The notes beneath the pieces were generated by a model. The model was given only the letters and a program-made list of their open reading frames with translations. It was not told where the DNA came from and did no database searches. The translations under genes and the position numbers were made by a program. From the NCBI GenBank assembly GCA_034231615.1, contig CM067306.1, forward strand, positions 66,754,579 to 66,818,578: 64,000 nt of DNA, in the 5' to 3' direction. The DNA is from Meghimatium bilineatum. Taxonomy: Eukaryota; Mollusca; Gastropoda; Stylommatophora; Philomycidae. Below, piece by piece: positions 63,306 through 64,000 of this stretch (the first letter of the stretch is position 1; the number at the start of each line of letters is the position of its first letter).

Positions 63306-64000
63306 AAAATAATAAACAAATATAGATATACAGAAGACACTGTTGTTTTGGCAGAAATAGAACATGAACTACAAAGACTAATAGATCAAGTCATAAATCA
63401 AGTAATGAATATGGACTGGATATAAGTATTCAAAATATAAAAGCAATGATAATCAACAAAGACACAGAAGAACAGGAGGTAAACATAAACATACAGGGAG
63501 AGAAACTACAAGTAAAACAGTATCAATATCTTGGACACATGGTCACAAATGATGGCAGATGTGAAACAGAAGTTAAAAGGAGAATAGGAATGACTAAAAG
63601 TAGCTTCAATGACATGAGGACATTATTAATATCTAAAAAAATTACAAACAAGTTAAAAATGAGAATTATAAAATGCTACATCTATTCTATATTAATGTAT
63701 GGCTCAGAAACATGGACACTAAATAAACAATTAGAAGGCAGAATTGATGCATTTGAGATGTGGGTAAATAGAAGAATAGGGAGAATATCATGGAAATTGA
63801 AGAAAACGAACAAAGATGTTTTAACAACACTTAATATGGAGACAGATGTTTTATAAAGATGTTTTAACAACACTTAATATGGAGACATATGTTTTATAAA
63901 GATGTTTTAACAACACTTAATATGGAGACAGAATTGTTAAAGGAAATAGAGATCAGGTAAATAAAATATTTTGAACACATTAAAAGACATGACAGCTTGT
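63304..64000 (+). pseudogene. LINE reverse transcriptase C-terminal half, cut by window end
   Basis: Homology to the 37130-38090 copy starts at GAAAATAATAAAC (EKIIN), immediately after the 21-bp array. The catalytic motif reads YTEDT where that copy has YADDT, so a catalytic Asp is replaced. Next come AMIINKDTEEQEVNINIQGE, QYQYLGHMVTNDGRCETEVK (about 63511), RRIGMTKSSFNDMRTLL, YIYSILMYGSETWTLNKQLE (about 63676) and MWVNRRIGRISW (about 63758). From 63446 to 63856 the frame is intact for 136 codons. It then runs into a 43-bp tandem repeat. After the repeat ETELLKEIEI and YFEHIKRHDSL continue to the end. RTE/BovB-like by motif style. Confidence 0.92.
63812..63935. repeat. 43-bp tandem repeat inside LINE coding sequence, about 2.8 copies
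   Basis: AAAGATGTTTTAACAACACT + TAATATGGAGACAGATGTTT + TAT starts at 63812, 63855 and 63898. It encodes the LINE stretch KDVLTTLNMET; the third copy runs on into unexpanded LINE sequence (GAATTGTTAAAGG). This is an early-stage array. Confidence 0.95.

Noticed and set aside
61152..63365. A 737-codon minus frame and a 626-codon plus frame that look like a repetitive structural protein
   Set aside because: Both strands are open over the same 21-bp array; heptapeptide words have no flanking signal peptide or domain, and the frame ends run into a LINE.
1..64000. Endogenous viral or LTR-retrotransposon sequences
   Set aside because: No capsid, protease or integrase motifs, no primer-binding site and no paired long terminal repeats were seen; all reverse-transcriptase remnants fit LINEs, and the GIY-YIG tail fits Penelope-like elements.

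Overview
This window looks like non-genic or intronic DNA from an animal nuclear genome. It is AT-rich, has no bacterial-style gene packing and no complete protein-coding gene. It is dominated by short-unit tandem arrays and decayed transposons. The transposon set is RTE/BovB-like LINEs, tRNA-headed SINEs, a Penelope-like element with a GIY-YIG endonuclease tail, a Helitron and hAT-like miniature elements. That mix fits a lophotrochozoan such as a mollusc (a gastropod is plausible), but no host gene here proves the taxon.

By my coordinate tally, more than 50 separate minisatellite or microsatellite arrays (units mostly 16-67 bp, 3 to about 98 copies) fill roughly 22 kb, about a third of the window. 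Largest: 22-bp array at 310-1292, 29-bp at 2019-3540, 44-bp at 12219-13946, 40-bp at 18460-19825, 21-bp at 61241-63305. Several have higher-order structure. The long open frames over these arrays follow from unit arithmetic and are not annotated as genes.

Transposon layout: foldback made of two Penelope-like 3' ends (4318-4575); LINE split by a SINE (14185-16392); LINE 3' ends (18015-18290, 29815-30060); LINE (22035-22830); RNase H remnant (25930-26165); Penelope-like 3' end (34031-34505); minus-strand LINEs (37130-38110, 39990-40330); hAT-like MITE (40640-40880); Helitron (41990-43600); LINE at the right edge (63304-64000). At least five dispersed short families recur; I call them A, B, C, D and E.

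Two stretches look like real coding exons on the plus strand: 6153-6449 and 58402-58602. Each is a normal-complexity open frame that ends at a near-perfect 5' splice donor in phase 0. Neither encoded protein is recognised.

The most interesting theme is where arrays arise. Many are amplified pieces of identifiable elements: a LINE reverse-transcriptase segment, the Helitron Cys motif, family B, two different parts of family C, and a splice donor next to an exon. Where the unamplified flanks can be read, the unit is bounded by 7-10 bp direct repeats. This suggests one ongoing microhomology-seeded tandem duplication process acting on any sequence.
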